Assembly: GCA_964017125.1 (NCBI GenBank)
Contig: OZ024908.1
Coordinates: 79,610,919 to 79,674,918 of the forward strand
DNA: 64,000 bases
DNA from: Flabesymbios commensalis
Taxonomy: Eukaryota; Annelida; Polychaeta; Terebellida; Flabelligeridae
Reading direction: 5' to 3'
This document shows positions 13,301 to 22,127 of the stretch, in pieces. Each line of letters starts with the position of its first letter. Positions within the stretch are counted from its first letter, which is position 1. The position numbers and the translations under genes were made by a program. The notes under the pieces were generated by a model. It had not been told where the DNA came from. It saw only the letters and a list, made by a program, of their open reading frames with translations, and ran no database searches.

Positions 13301-16300
13301 TGTAATACCATATCGAAGACATCTAGAACCTCAAAAGTGTATTATTTTTTATCACAACTAAGACATATTTACAATGCATACAATAGTGTCTTTTTGCAGA
13401 TTTTAAATTAAACCCCTGCACGGTCCGCGTCTATCTGAAAAATTTCACCTGCTTGAAGTTGTAGATCGCGGTACCAGTAGCGAGACACAACTTCAAGGAG
13501 GTCAAAATTTAAATTACTTAACTTAATAATCATTCTGGATCCACTAAGGTTAACACTTAAAGCGCTGAGCGGGACTGTAGTCGTTTTAACCCGATTTATT
13601 AGCCAATTAAATCACTATTATTGGGCACGAAATGGACGCTTCAACATCCAGATTTGCAAATATTTAGTATCAAATTGAACAAATATAAGTATTTTTCACC
13701 CAACTGAAGTTGTGGGTCGCGGCAGCCACATAACTTCAATTGGGTGAAAATTGAAATTGTTTAATTTCGCGCTTTGAGGGTTAAACTCTCATTGTTTCAT
13801 ACTTAACCTTGTGACAAACACTGACGTAGAAATAGAAAATATAGAAAAATAAACCTCTATGGCGCCTAAATCGTTGATGATCCGAGCTCAGAGACGCGAA
13901 AAAACATAATCGTAATCGGACTCATAATCAAAAGCCTAGCAAAAAATAGGTCTTCAAATTATTTTCTCAAATTAATTAAACATAAATATATTTTATATCA
14001 TTATATAGGCCCTATACCATACGCGCATACATTTTATGACTTGTATGTGACCTCCCACGTCACCACATTATAAGAGAATATACAACCAAAAGTTAACTCT
14101 TAAAGCGCCGACATATTTTTATAATTTTGTTTTAATTTGTGATTATCATAAATGTCTTATAGTTAGTTCTTTCCGCTTCATTTGAATACCTATGTAATGG
14201 GCATAAAGCTGAATAAATGTTCTGCTCTTTCAGTACGGGGATCGACTTTAGACGTCAAATTCTGACGTCTAAAGTTGATCCCCGCGCTGTGAGGGTTAAA
14301 GCTTTATGACAATAACTACAACCTCGCACACACACAGTGGCGATAGCATGTCATAAGCGGTTATTATATTAATTTTCTGCACAAGATCATTTGTTGGGTG
14401 GTGGTGGTGACTATGCCTACTACCACATTGCGTGGCAATGCTATTTTCATTTTAGCTGGTACATTTTACCCGTCCCGTGAGATCTAGCACGCAGGGATAA
14501 AATTCTGCTTTTAAATACACTGGAGTGGGCCATACGAGAATACAAACTCATACTATAGGCCTAGTATTACTATTGCAGACCATAATATTCTATGCCTCTG
14601 CATTTTCACAATCAACCGTTATTTGAAACGTGCCACTTCGTATACGATGAATATTCGGATAATCTGATTATGAAAAAAAATTGTTAACGTATTCTATATA
14701 ACGATAACATATTATTATAATATAACATTTTATACTTTCAAATGGTTTAAAATCGTTTGAAAGTATAAAAAGTTATAATAGAATAATATGTTCTCGTTAT
14801 ATAGAGTACGTGAGCATAATTATTAGTATTTTTATTTGCATATATAAAATATGATAGCGACCATGATCTAATTAGTGGTGTTCTCTTGGTAATTGCAAAA
14901 GTATTAATCAAAATATGTGATGTAGCTGTTATTTGTTTTTATCAAATAAATGAATTGGAGTCTATGGGCATATATCTTCACCTCTGGCTAGGGCCTGACA
15001 TTTGCTTCTGTGTTTTTTTCAATTTTCCATTTTGAAAAAGCACTAATCAACACAAGATACTGTGAAGCTTATAAAAGATGTGGTGTGACCACTGTGTGGC
15101 TCTTCCATCCTTTAACTGCAGGTCCCGATTTTGTTCGTGTTTTTTCCACATTTTTTTGGTAGCACAATAAATACCATGTTTTGAACATGTTACAGATACA
15201 GTGCAACGTCAATCAACAAGATTTCAAAATCGTTGACCTCCATTTTGTCAAATCTAAATAATTTTCAGTCACTCGAAGTTGTGGATCGCGTTAGCGTAAA
15301 AATTCCAAATGAATAATTTGGCGGTTAAAGGATAATGTCGATGAGCAGCGATATTTCACGAAGATATGAGAAGGCAATGTGATGTTTTGCGCTTCAACAA
15401 AATAACGTTTGCAATTGCCTTTTTATGTCTTGCTTCAAGGAGCGATATGCGATTATTTTAGCATGGTCTTACTAGCTATACATTTGCATGTATTCACAAC
15501 CCAATAGCACAATGCATGGATGTGTTTAGATTTTAACACCTTCATTATCCACTGAGCTTCGAGCATATGTTGTCGTCTCTACACTTTGACATGTCAAGTA
15601 CATACATACTGTCATGTAAGTTACTTATGCTACACAATAAATCTTTTACTCGGTCCTTGCTGTCGCTGTTTCTAAAATCATCGATAAATGTTGATATAAT
15701 TATACATGATAGATGACTTGGTGCAGACACTCCGGTGTGCTTTATAGATAATAGCTTATGTCAGACCATGTTATCTGCAATGTGCATGTGTAAGTGCACA
15801 TTTTCTCCTTCACCTATTACCTCCAAACCGAGTGCCAGTATTTGGACTGTTATTTCTTATCATATCAAGCCAGATGTCTAAGCGATTGCCGTGGCAAAAA
15901 ATGAATGTTTTGCATTGCAAAGCATGCCTGACTCGTAATTTAAAAGAATAAAAAATATACATAAATGTAACTAAGTCCAGTTAAACATGCTAAAATGGCA
16001 AGGGTTTAAAATAACCATGTTATTTTAAAGACAAGACCAGAGCTTGGCGCCATACTGGTCAAACCCTTTAATCGCCAAATCACTTAAATGGAATTTTTAC
16101 CCACTTGAAGTTGTGTCTCGCTGACGCGATCCACAACTTCAAGTGAGTAAAAATTATTCAGATTTGACAAAATGGAGGTCAGAAATCTTGCTGGTTGATG
16201 TCGCGTTTTAACATGCATGTTTAAAAGCTGATATGTAATGTACTAATGTAAAATGGAAAAAAACGAATATAATCGTTACCGTCGGGTCAAAGGTTAAACA

Positions 16301-19300
16301 TGTTAACATGCATGGCAAGCATTTACAATAAAAAAAGACATTTCTATGAAACACGCTATATACACGTCTGCGACATCGACACAGCCTCAAAGCCAAAACC
16401 TGGTGCATTCTGTGATGTACAGTGTCGTATCCCAGCACGCACGTGACGTTGAATCAATGATGGTTTAATGTTGGGCCAGCGTCGCAGACGATGGGCCAAC
16501 ATTGAGCCACCATTGGTTCCCCGTCTGTCGTCTGCTGGTTATAATGCGCGGGATAAGAGCCTGCCAAGTAGAGTATTAAACCGAGGTATCATCTGTCATA
16601 TTTATTGATCAGGGGATATCCCTGAACAAAGAATCCAAGAACACTCGAGACGTGCAGAAGGAATAGATTTCATTTATTCCACGGATACGAGAGTGCTAAT
16701 TCTGCATTACAACAGTACCATAGCCACAGTGTTTATTGTTATACTGCAGGCTGGTAGAAAATTGTTTTCGGTTTGTATCACCCTCTCTGGCGAAAGAGCA
16801 CGGTGATAATTTTGATAGATGTTTTAGCTTGGAAACAAGCCTCTGTACAGCAAGTTGGCGCCATTCCGTTCGTCTTAGAAATATCCCCGGCAAACACGAC
16901 ACGTCTGCGACGCTGGCCCAACATTAAAACGTCTATTTGTTGTGTTTGGCGCAGTCATAGAGATTAAAATGAGTGACTTCTGGTTTCTCGAGTGAAAGTC
17001 ATTTTAACCCTTTACATTTTCAACCGCTTGAAGTTGTGTCTCTCTACCGCGATCCACAACTTCATGTGGTTGAAAATTCCTCACATTTTTTTCAATTTGA
17101 GACCACACATTTCAAATGTTGACGTGCAAACACTCATTTAATTCCCATTAATAGTGGTTTAATCCGCTAATAAAACGGATTAAAACGACTATATATAGTG
17201 GTTCTTAGCCATGTCAGCGGTGTAAGGATTAGTTTGCGTGAGTAACACTTTACCTACAGGGAATTTCGCCATGGCCCGGTTTGAGCGAAATTGAAGACAA
17301 AACTTAAGTCAGTCGGGCAAACACGAGCGCACACGAGCGCGAACGCGAGAGACGCGACGGCAGACGCGAAATTCGCCTGACTGTCTACACACCGACGCGA
17401 AAACCAACGCAAAATGTGCGGCAGTGTTCCCTGTTCCAAAGCCATATTGTATAGCTCCATTTGCTTGGATTTCATACGAGAAAACCGGCGCGACATGCAG
17501 AAAAAATGTAACAGTTTTCGCGTTGCCCTTCGCACTCGCTTTCGCGCTGATATGTTTTGTCAATGATCAAATAGTGGGCTCGATAATTTTCGCGACCGAA
17601 TTTGCGTTGGTAGCCTATTTTTTGTGTTTCAAAAAGATGATCACTGATGATCGGCCGACGTATATTTTTGCTCATCGGGCCAGCGTCCAGCCGATCGCAT
17701 GCACGGCAGCACATAGCGCGACGCGATAAACCGCTTTATCTCGCGATAATCTCATATTGTAACAGAAGCGATCTTTACTGAAATATCGCGCCAAAGAAAA
17801 TATGTACCTTTTCCATGCAACTAAAACGTTGGCGACGCTGGCCCAGCATTGAACCAGAAACGACCGATCACGGACTGTGTAGATGGGCTAAATATTGCGC
17901 GATGTTTTCACCGCACAATTTACAGTTTTCGCGGAATGTGTAAACTGATCTGAATAATCAAAATAACTGTTTAAGGACCGGAGCCACACATGCTTCCATG
18001 GCTAATGATGAAGAAATCGTATCGTAAATATCTATCCCGCACCTGCATGTTCTACTAAGACGTGTGCGTATGAAACAGATGAATCGACACAATGTTGTTT
18101 TAATGTCGGGCCAACATTAAAACAATATTTTTGAGTATCATTCATGCTTTTATCACAATGAACTAACGAATGCACATCATAATGTTGATTAATTATGTTG
18201 ACTCGCATGATATGGATTGAATTTTTACTCATTAGCACTCTCATGACTTGTTATAAGGGGTTAATAAATGATTTTGAGTGACTGAGACTGAGTGAATGGA
18301 ATAAGCTTAAAAGTCACGTTGTGCAAAGTAAGGCAATATCGCGACAAGGCCGTCATCAACGTGGAGCGGCAAGGAAATAATCATATTCTTTTGAAATGAG
18401 AGTGCGTGCGGAATTAGAATTTCGGACCTTTGGCATTACAGCAGGTCTGAACTTTTTTCATACAAAAAGTTCCACAATTTGTCAGGAACGTGCCTCCTTT
18501 TGCAGAAAACGCAACCATCCGTTAAAAATCCCCTGGGTAGGAGCCTCGTATAAGCGATCAATTATAAAATTATCGTCGAAAAGTGACAAATGAAGCATAT
18601 AATTATCTGCAATCTACCTTATGACGTCAAAATACAAACAACAATCCGCTTACAAAACAAAAAAATATATAAAGGTAGTCATAATACCTGATTATAATAA
18701 GCAGGGCTAACCAACCGCGACGACCAAGTTTATTTTAACCCCTAAAGCGCAAAGTTAAATCATTAAATTTTTCACCCACTTGAAGATGTGTCCCGCTGCC
18801 GCGACCCACAACTTCAAGTGGGCGAAAATGACTCATATTTGTTTAATTTGACACAACACATTTGCTAATCTTGATGTTTAAACACTCATTTCGCTTCCAG
18901 TAACCGTGATTTGATCGGATAATTGAATGGATTAAAACGACACTAGTCGTGTTTAGCGTTTGAAGGGTTAAAGGGTTGTTAGTTGTTATTTCCTGTGTGG
19001 TCAATCAATAGAGTAACCTCTCATTCAAGTGACACTAAGCATAGTGGTTACAAACCAGCAACTACGATACCTTTAGCCTTAGTGCCTTAGTGTTGAGCCA
19101 ACGTTAGTGCAACATTGGCTCAACGTATCATGTTTGCTGGGTACTGTAGGGGATAATCTGGAGGTCGTGGAATCAAATCCCATCTCAGATATAATGACGC
19201 GAGGAGAGCGCATTAGTAGCGTGGTGGACCCAAGGGTTTTTGGTTCTAATCTCACTGCAGCCGATGTCATTCCTTGCTGCACACATATGCAATGATCCAA

Positions 19301-20638
19301 ACTGTTCAAATTCCTTGGCTCATGACAACCATAAAATACAACAATGTGCAAAAGTGCGGCCACACTTTGAAAACCAGCTTCCCAGCAAACACAAAACATT
19401 TGCATAGTTTACAATGTTGCGCCAACGTCGAAAACGTATGCCCAGCGTTGTATTAATGTTATACAAATGTTTTGTGTTTGCTGGGTTCAAATTCATAAGC
19501 ACGATAATCATTTGCATTTTCGTATTATCTCAGTTGCGAATACAGCTAATATGTAATACACGTAATATTTCTTTGCCGACTCATTTATCATGCTCATGGA
19601 TAAACCTATAATTATGTGTACAAATCTATTGATTCTTACTGGCCTATTACTGCAAGATTTATAGTAGCCTGACTATGATGACAATTTCTTGCAATGTATA
19701 CGCCTAATACTTACAGTCACTAATTATTTACTTTTTTATTTACTTTTTTTTTGCATCTTGTATTCTTCAATTAAAGTAACTCCTTAGACCTAGTAATATT
19801 TTATTTGAAGCCGAAACTGATTAAAAAAAAATACCGGAAATGAATGCAAAATAGATCCATTCGATTCATTAAAATACAATTAATCACTTATAAATAATGT
19901 GTAGATCTATCCCTGTGTTGAATTTATTTGTATACAAATTACTTTATAACTGCACAATTAATGAAAAGTGCTACAATTAAACCCTAGAGGTTTAGGATAT
20001 TCAATTAAATTGTTCACCCACTTGAAGTTGTGTCTTGCCACCGCGATACACATATCAGTTCTTTATGATTTAAGACATAGTGTATTTAATTTTTAACAAC
20101 TAGTTTACAGGTGCTAATTAAACATGTATGTCTATTCTATTTGATATCAGTGCTTTATAGCGGCTAATAATCATAAATCTAATACTAATTTGTTTTTTAA
20201 TTTTTTGCACTACTGTAATGCTTTTAAATGAATTGTGTGTGACACTTTAATAGATTTTACTTGACTTTACTAGACATAAATCTAATACTACTAAGTTTGG
20301 TGAGCAGTGATTTGCTTGTATCATTATGAATGTGAGAAAATGCCCACCTGCCACTGTCCAGACCAATCCATGTTTGTGTTGGCTCGCTGATCCCCACCTG
20401 TCTGATTGTTTCTCGGACTTGTCGTCTGACGTGTGCCAATAACGTCACTCAACAGGTTATGACGTCCACTCCCCCCATGTCTATCCGTGTTTGTGGCCGT
20501 GTTAGCGGGGTGAATCACAGAGCATTTTCCACTTAAGCTACCTGCGACGAGCTGTGATCCCACTGATGTGCCCAGGTCACTATCTGCCAGTGACGTACTG
20601 CTTAGACTCTGGCTCAGACTGGTGCTATCCCAATTCAT
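1315..20638 (-). CDS. Coiled-coil protein with Ser-rich N-terminus (5' seven exons, gene continues off left edge)
   Basis: Seven exons on the minus strand, each with AG acceptor and GT donor and all phase-compatible: 20638-20348 (start), 12505-12282, 11373-11118, 10713-10630, 10496-10399, 2379-2235, 1440-1315. Together they encode about 408 residues; the donor after 1315 leads to exons outside the window. Residues 1-210 are low-complexity and Ser/Arg/Asn-rich (starts MNWDSTSLSQSLSSTSL; later SSPRRYSSLTP). From about residue 220 (REAHKALEESEKRRELL) to the window edge it is nearly continuous heptad-type coiled coil rich in E, K, L and Q, with no stop. The start is the ATG at 20638, which has A at -3; in-frame codons upstream include only a TTG. 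I cannot name the gene. A long coiled coil after a Ser/Pro-rich head fits centrosomal, ciliary-rootlet or Golgi scaffold proteins, but that is inference from composition. Two introns of about 8 kb hold many short repeats. Confidence 0.8.
1583..1854 (+). repeat. TTAA-type MITE, family A, expanded core
   Basis: Ends TTATCCCTTACAACGCTGAA / CTGAAAGGGATAA. The core holds three copies of the CAGA.TCTGACGTCTA palindrome unit instead of two, giving a longer stem region at 1755-1825. Lies in the intron between coding exons 1315-1440 and 2235-2379. Confidence 0.85.
2745..3007 (+). repeat. TTAA-type MITE, family A
   Basis: TTAA at 2745-2748 and 3004-3007. Contains AAACCATGGGACCAAAGGG, a GACGTCAGAAACTGACGTC core and CGGTCCCCGCTCTGAAAGAG. 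The whole copy is in the intron of the coiled-coil gene. Confidence 0.85.
4057..4316 (+). repeat. TTAA-type MITE, family B
   Basis: AAACCCTTTAACCGCCAAAT to TTAAACGGTTAACC. Hairpin: CCCACTTGAAGTTATGTCTC, GCTGACGC, GATTCACAACTTCTAGTGGG. Its right end touches a family-C copy. Confidence 0.8.
4312..4629. repeat. TTAA-type MITE, family C
   Basis: Starts TTAACCGTTACACCTCTTAT and ends GGACAGGGTTAA (TTAA 4626-4629). Hairpin CCCATGTGAAATTGCGGGTC / GACACAACTTCAAATGGGTG. Family-C phrases ATCAAATTAAACAAATATGAG present in slightly altered form. Confidence 0.75.
4826..5061. repeat. Two family E units in tandem
   Basis: First unit GTGCACTCAACACTGCAGCC to TGTGCCAACGTCTCG (about 4852-4927), second ATCAGACACGGGGCGTCGAC to GGGTCGACGTCTGGAGTTTG. 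Both keep the GGCCCAAT.TTAAGCCA core. Confidence 0.65.
5462..5569. repeat. Family E palindrome, AAAACATT subtype
   Basis: CCCAGCAAACACAAAACATT and AATGTTTTGTGCTTGCTGG end inverted repeats; centre CCAACGTCGAAGACGTTGG. The entire 108 bp is nearly self-complementary. Confidence 0.88.
6510..6674 (-). repeat. TTAA-type MITE, family A, truncated
   Basis: Reverse orientation. Only the half from the GACGTC core to the TTAA at 6671-6674 is present. The same TTAA is the left end of a family-D copy, so two elements abut at one target site. Confidence 0.75.
6671..6921 (+). repeat. TTAA-type MITE, family D
   Basis: TTAA at 6671-6674 and 6918-6921 with CCCTTTGAGC / TTGAAAGGG ends. Central hairpin: CACTACAAGTCGAGAATTGC, then GGCA, then GCAATTCGCGACTTGTAGTG, a 20-bp stem with one mismatch. 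Confidence 0.8.
7476..7684 (-). repeat. TTAA-type MITE, family A
   Basis: Reverse orientation: TAACCCTTTCAGCGACTTAA through GTCGATCCCCGCACTGAAAG, AAATGAAGCGGAGAGAGCTA and GCGCTTTAAGGG. The core palindrome is reduced to one arm. Confidence 0.75.
8214..8321. repeat. Family E palindrome, typical subtype
   Basis: CCCAGAAAACTACAGACGAT to CAACGTCTGTAGTTTGCTGG, centre GGGCCAGCGTCGTAGACGTG. Two arms of about 50 bp. Confidence 0.85.
9721..9777. repeat. Perfect 20-bp-stem hairpin (family F)
   Basis: AAGCCAAAAGGCAGTATCTG (9721-9740), a 17-nt loop, then the exact reverse complement (9758-9777). The same GGCAGTATCTG / CTTGTAAA.TAAG phrases occur in both composite repeats (48.5 and 52.55 kb). E-like blocks lie just upstream (9600-9660) and at 9090-9290. 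Confidence 0.85.
10125..10362 (-). repeat. TTAA-type MITE, family B
   Basis: CCGGTCCCGATTATATTAGT to TTGGCGGTTACAGGGTTA, with TTGACCTCCATTTAGTCAAA and hairpin CACTCACTAGAGCTTGTGGA / AGACACAACTTCAAGTAGGT. It ends about 37 bp from the donor of exon 10399-10496. Confidence 0.8.
10723..10788. repeat. TGAA microsatellite
   Basis: About 16 units of ATGA/TGAA with one GGAT interruption, just beside the acceptor of coding exon 10630-10713. Confidence 0.95.
10811..10992 (-). repeat. Dispersed repeat, copy 1, joined to a TGAA microsatellite
   Basis: In reverse complement it reads GGTACCCTGGTTCCTCCGCT ... AGCGGTGCCAATGCAGCTGC ... GCAATAGAGTGTTTGATATT AGGTCTCTC ... AATGCCCTATCACCCCAC. The plus-strand copy at 27.77 kb has the same order. 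The TGAA runs on either side suggest a retroposon with a simple-repeat tail. Confidence 0.7.
10993..11091. repeat. TGAA microsatellite
   Basis: About 24 units with one AATA variant, 27 bp from the donor of coding exon 11118-11373. A frame on the other strand reads HSFIHSFI repeats and is not a gene. Confidence 0.95.
11404..11650 (+). repeat. TTAA-type MITE, family A
   Basis: TTAACCCTTGAAGCGCTGAA to GCACTGAAAGAGTTGA, with AAACCATAGAAATCAAAGGG and a core GACGTCAGAATCAGATGTCT / CAGATTCTGACGTCTAAAGT. It begins about 30 bp from the acceptor side of coding exon 11118-11373. A family-D fragment (11650-11830) follows directly. Confidence 0.8.
11650..11830 (+). repeat. Family D MITE fragment
   Basis: CCTTCACAGCATTATTTTGC and CTTACAAGTTGAGAATTGCG resemble the left half of the copy at 6671-6921; the right arm of the hairpin and the end are missing. 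Sequence after it is not recognised. Confidence 0.5.
12060..12215. repeat. Imperfect AT-rich tandem repeat with CAAGACGTCT motif
   Basis: GACAAGACGTCTACAAGACG, ATCAAGACGATAATATATTA and ATCAAGACGATAACATATTA recur at roughly 45-50 bp spacing, each followed by an AT run and a TGACAAGA/TGACAATT phrase. It lies in an intron close to the donor of exon 12282-12505. Confidence 0.6.
12524..12764. repeat. TTAA-type MITE, family D
   Basis: TTTAAACTCCTTTCCTGCTG to CAGAAAAGGGTTAA. Central hairpin GGAAATTGCGTTAGCAATTC with AAATA flanks. It starts about 20 bp from the acceptor of exon 12282-12505. Confidence 0.75.
12806..12882. repeat. Family E half copy, source of the adjacent array
   Basis: GAGACGCTCACCAACCACTG ... 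GTTGGTCAACGTCTCGTGCT. The right end sequence CAACGTCTCGTGCT is the phrase reiterated in the array that follows. Confidence 0.65.
12866..13140. repeat. Tandem array of about six 47-bp units
   Basis: CAACGTCTCGTGCTAACGGA GATAC plus AATT(T/C)CCACCTTCCCCAGCAGG repeats at about 12866, 12913, 12959, 13006, 13049 (diverged) and 13094, spacing 43-47 bp. The unit starts with the family-E terminal phrase, so the array seems to have grown from the end of an E copy. Confidence 0.8.
13409..13553. repeat. Family C MITE, truncated
   Basis: TTAAACCCCTGCACGG then TGCTTGAAGTTGTAGATCGC and AGCGAGACACAACTTCAAGG. It ends at the TTAA that begins the next family-C copy. Confidence 0.65.
13550..13784. repeat. TTAA-type MITE, family C
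   Basis: TTAA at 13550-13553 and 13781-13784. Contains TTTAACCCGATTTATTAGCC, AAATTGAACAAATATAAGTA and hairpin CCAACTGAAGTTGTGGGTCG / CACATAACTTCAATTGGGTG. Confidence 0.85.
14093..14299 (+). repeat. TTAA-type MITE, family A
   Basis: TTAA at 14093-14096 and 14296-14299; TTAACTCTTAAAGCGCCGAC and GCGCTGTGAGGGTTAA. Single-palindrome core GACGTCAAATTCTGACGTC. This is the short form of family A. Confidence 0.85.
14687..14811. repeat. Long AT-rich hairpin, 58-bp arms
   Basis: Arms 14687-14744 and 14754-14811 are complementary with about 6 mismatches, 9-nt loop. Arm sequence starts ACGTATTCTATATAACGATA. It lies in the first intron of the coiled-coil gene and would be transcribed. No TTAA or E-type ends. 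Confidence 0.85.
15108..15332 (-). repeat. TTAA-type MITE, family B
   Basis: CCTTTAACTGCAGGTCCCGA to TTTGGCGGTTAAAGGATAA; one hairpin arm is shortened (GTCACTCGAAGTTGTGGATC then GCGTTAGCG). Lies in the 7.8-kb first intron. Confidence 0.75.
16062..16297 (+). repeat. TTAA-type MITE, family B
   Basis: AAACCCTTTAATCGCCAAAT to GTCGGGTCAAAGGTTAA. Intact hairpin CACTTGAAGTTGTGTCTCGC, TGAC, GCGATCCACAACTTCAAGTG. Confidence 0.85.
16431..16538. repeat. Family E palindrome, typical subtype
   Basis: CCCAGCACGCACGTGACGTT to CCGTCTGTCGTCTGCTGG, centre TTGGGCCAGCGTCGCAGACG. 108 bp, near-palindromic. Confidence 0.85.
17004..17232. repeat. TTAA-type MITE, family C
   Basis: TTAACCCTTTACATTTTCAA with hairpin ACCGCTTGAAGTTGTGTCTC / ATCCACAACTTCATGTGGTT, then CTAATAAAACGGATTAAAAC and GCGGTGTAAGGATTA. 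Left TTAA intact. Confidence 0.8.
17374..17895. mobile_element. CpG-rich block, possible Harbinger-like non-autonomous element
   Basis: TGACTGTCTACACACCGACG at the left and TGTGTAGATGGGCTAAATAT at the right contain inverted TCTACACA sequences; the inside is rich in CGCG, GACGCG and TTTCGCG, very unlike surrounding AT-rich DNA. Overlapping frames exist on both strands but none resembles a known transposase. A family E core lies at 17826-17868. Assignment to a superfamily is tentative. Confidence 0.35.
18735..18971. repeat. TTAA-type MITE, family C
   Basis: TTAA at 18735-18738 and 18968-18971; TTAACCCCTAAAGCGCAAAG and GCGTTTGAAGGGTTAA. Hairpin CCCACTTGAAGATGTGTCCC / GACCCACAACTTCAAGTGGG. Confidence 0.9.
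19085..19141. repeat. Family E half copy
   Basis: TTGAGCCAACGTTAGTGCAA then CATTGGCTCAACGTATCATG and TTTGCTGGG. The right arm and end are intact. Confidence 0.65.
19381..19485. repeat. Family E palindrome, AAAACATT subtype
   Basis: CCCAGCAAACACAAAACATT ... AATGTTTTGTGTTTGCTGGG, 105 bp, same subtype as the copy at 5462. The two share GTATTAATGTTATACAAATG, so they are close relatives within the family. Confidence 0.88.
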
Positions 20639-20681
20639 CTTTTGAAGGGGCCATAAATGTAGGATAAGAGCTCTCAATCAT
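20625..20681 (-). promoter_or_regulatory. Upstream ORF overlapping the coiled-coil gene start
   Basis: An ATG at 20681 opens an 18-codon frame that ends with TAG at 20625. It runs past the predicted main start at 20638 in another frame. If transcripts begin further upstream, ribosomes using this ATG could not reach the main start by simple reinitiation. The transcription start is unknown, so the regulatory role is inference. Confidence 0.3.
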
Positions 20682-20689
20682 TTGTGTCG

Positions 20690-21060
20690 TACATTAGCGC
20701 CGTACGCCTCCTGTTCACAAGTATTGGACGGGTGCACGGACTCTGAAAAAACTTGATAATGTCCGAGTCGACTCTGTTTCAACAATTACTCCATGTTAAA
20801 TGCAGACGGTCGGGATATACGCTAAAATATTATCAGGGGAGAATTGGTTATTGAACTCCCCGTTCCTAGGATTCGGTAATATTACAACACGCTGCAGTGC
20901 GAAGATAATCCCGAGCAGTGATCACACCGCAGTCACCGCGAGTGTCTGACTCACGCACACACCATTGGTTCTGCTACAATATTAATCCGGAATGTATTAT
21001 TGGAAAGAGCGCGGGACTATACACCGGCGGGCGGCTCCATTCATGTCACTGTATATTGGA
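20690..21060 (-). promoter_or_regulatory. Probable promoter-proximal region of the coiled-coil gene
   Basis: This stretch just upstream of the first coding exon has more CpG and is less AT-rich than the flanking intron, and carries no recognised repeat family. That is what a promoter/5' UTR often looks like. No convincing TATA box or initiator could be assigned by eye, so this is an inference from position and composition. Confidence 0.3.
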
Positions 21061-21167
21061 CTGGCAGTCAGGGATTTGAGTGTCACACATGTTCAAACAT
21101 GACCGCCGGACTCCGTGTAGGCTGCCGGCATCGACACCTGAGCCGATCACCGTACACACCCGCAACA

Positions 21168-21243
21168 TGATCCAGTGTTGATTTAATGTTGGTGCAGCGT
21201 CTTTGACGCTGGTCCAACATTCAACCAACGTTAGATCAATAAA
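21168..21243. repeat. Family E core copy
   Basis: GATCCAGTGTTGATTTAATG then TTGGTGCAGCGTCTTTGACG and TGGTCCAACATTCAACCAAC; lacks the CCCAGC ends. It lies about 540 bp upstream of the coiled-coil gene start. Confidence 0.6.
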
Positions 21244-21357
21244 TCGCGCGTGGTGCACGGTGATCCTCTCTCTGTCTAAAGAAGGAAAAGTTCGTGCCAA
21301 TGTCACGCATTAAATAATCACTTGCGACTAAGTTAATTTTTTCACGCCATAAAATGT

Positions 21358-21580
21358 TCAACCCTTTCAGCCTTCAGACCTCAGAATCTGACGTCTAAGG
21401 ACGATCCTTGCACAGTAAGAGTTAAAATATTTATAACGGCCGTGTACACCCGAACATAATTATGCCCCATTCAAATCAAGCGGGAAGAGCTAATCAAGAC
21501 ATTTATGAAGACTTCGAATTGGAAAAAACCCTTTGGTCTCCATAGTTCACACAAAAACATTTCAGCGTTGTAAGGGATAA
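21358..21580 (-). repeat. TTAA-type MITE, family A
   Basis: Reverse orientation: AACCCTTTCAGCCTTCAGAC to TTCAGCGTTGTAAGGGATAA with AATCAAGCGGGAAGAGCTAA. The core keeps one arm only. Confidence 0.75.
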
Positions 21581-21739
21581 ATGACCCTCTGCAGGCGAGA
21601 GGTATGAATTACTAATTGCAGTCATTGCTAATTGTACACCCATAGCGGTTGTTATTGTATCGCTCTGGTGTGAATGGACATTGAGCCGCGCCCGTGACCA
21701 GCGGTACAATGCCATAAATCGATCTCCTTACAGCAACGT

Positions 21740-21812
21740 TCTCTTGATGGTGGTTTAATGTTAGGCCGACGCCGCAGACGCTGGGACAACATTACTGCAG
21801 CATTGGGTGGGC
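21740..21812. repeat. Family E core copy
   Basis: GTTCTCTTGATGGTGGTTTA then ATGTTAGGCCGACGCCGCAG and CTGGGACAACATTACTGCAG. Diverged, no intact ends. Confidence 0.5.
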
Positions 21813-21870
21813 GCATCGCGTTCCCCGGGCCGGCCCTCGTGTTACTACATGTACATATGACAATAGGTCA

Positions 21871-22127
21871 TTAACCCTTGTAGGCCTATACCGCCGATTT
21901 GTTTCTTTCTATTTTTCATTTATTTAAAGCTGAAATTGCTGACGCAAATTCCAGCTTCAAATGACGAAAAAATGTGTCTATTTATGAAAAATGCTCACCT
22001 CTAAATTGGAATTATTCGATTAACTGAGCATCTATCACAACCTATTTTGTGGATTCCAGTGGCATTTTATTTGATCTGAAACTTGCTTGAAACAGTATAT
22101 ATACGCTCCCAGAAGCAAAAGAGTTAA
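21871..22127. repeat. TTAA-type MITE, family D
   Basis: TTAA at 21871-21874 and 22124-22127. Hairpin: TTTAAAGCTGAAATTGCTGA then CGCAAATTCCAGCTTCAAAT. The right half has AACTTGCTTGAAACAGTATA, also seen in the intron copy at 35.2 kb. Confidence 0.8.

Noticed and set aside
15545-15730. Minus-strand frame inside the first intron of the coiled-coil gene
   Set aside because: The flanking exons already join in phase, the frame lacks good splice sites, and its composition is unlike the coiled-coil protein.
17254-17729. Overlapping 80-100 codon frames on both strands
   Set aside because: The frames follow from the CpG-rich, stop-poor composition. No transposase motif or splice-bounded exon could be recognised.
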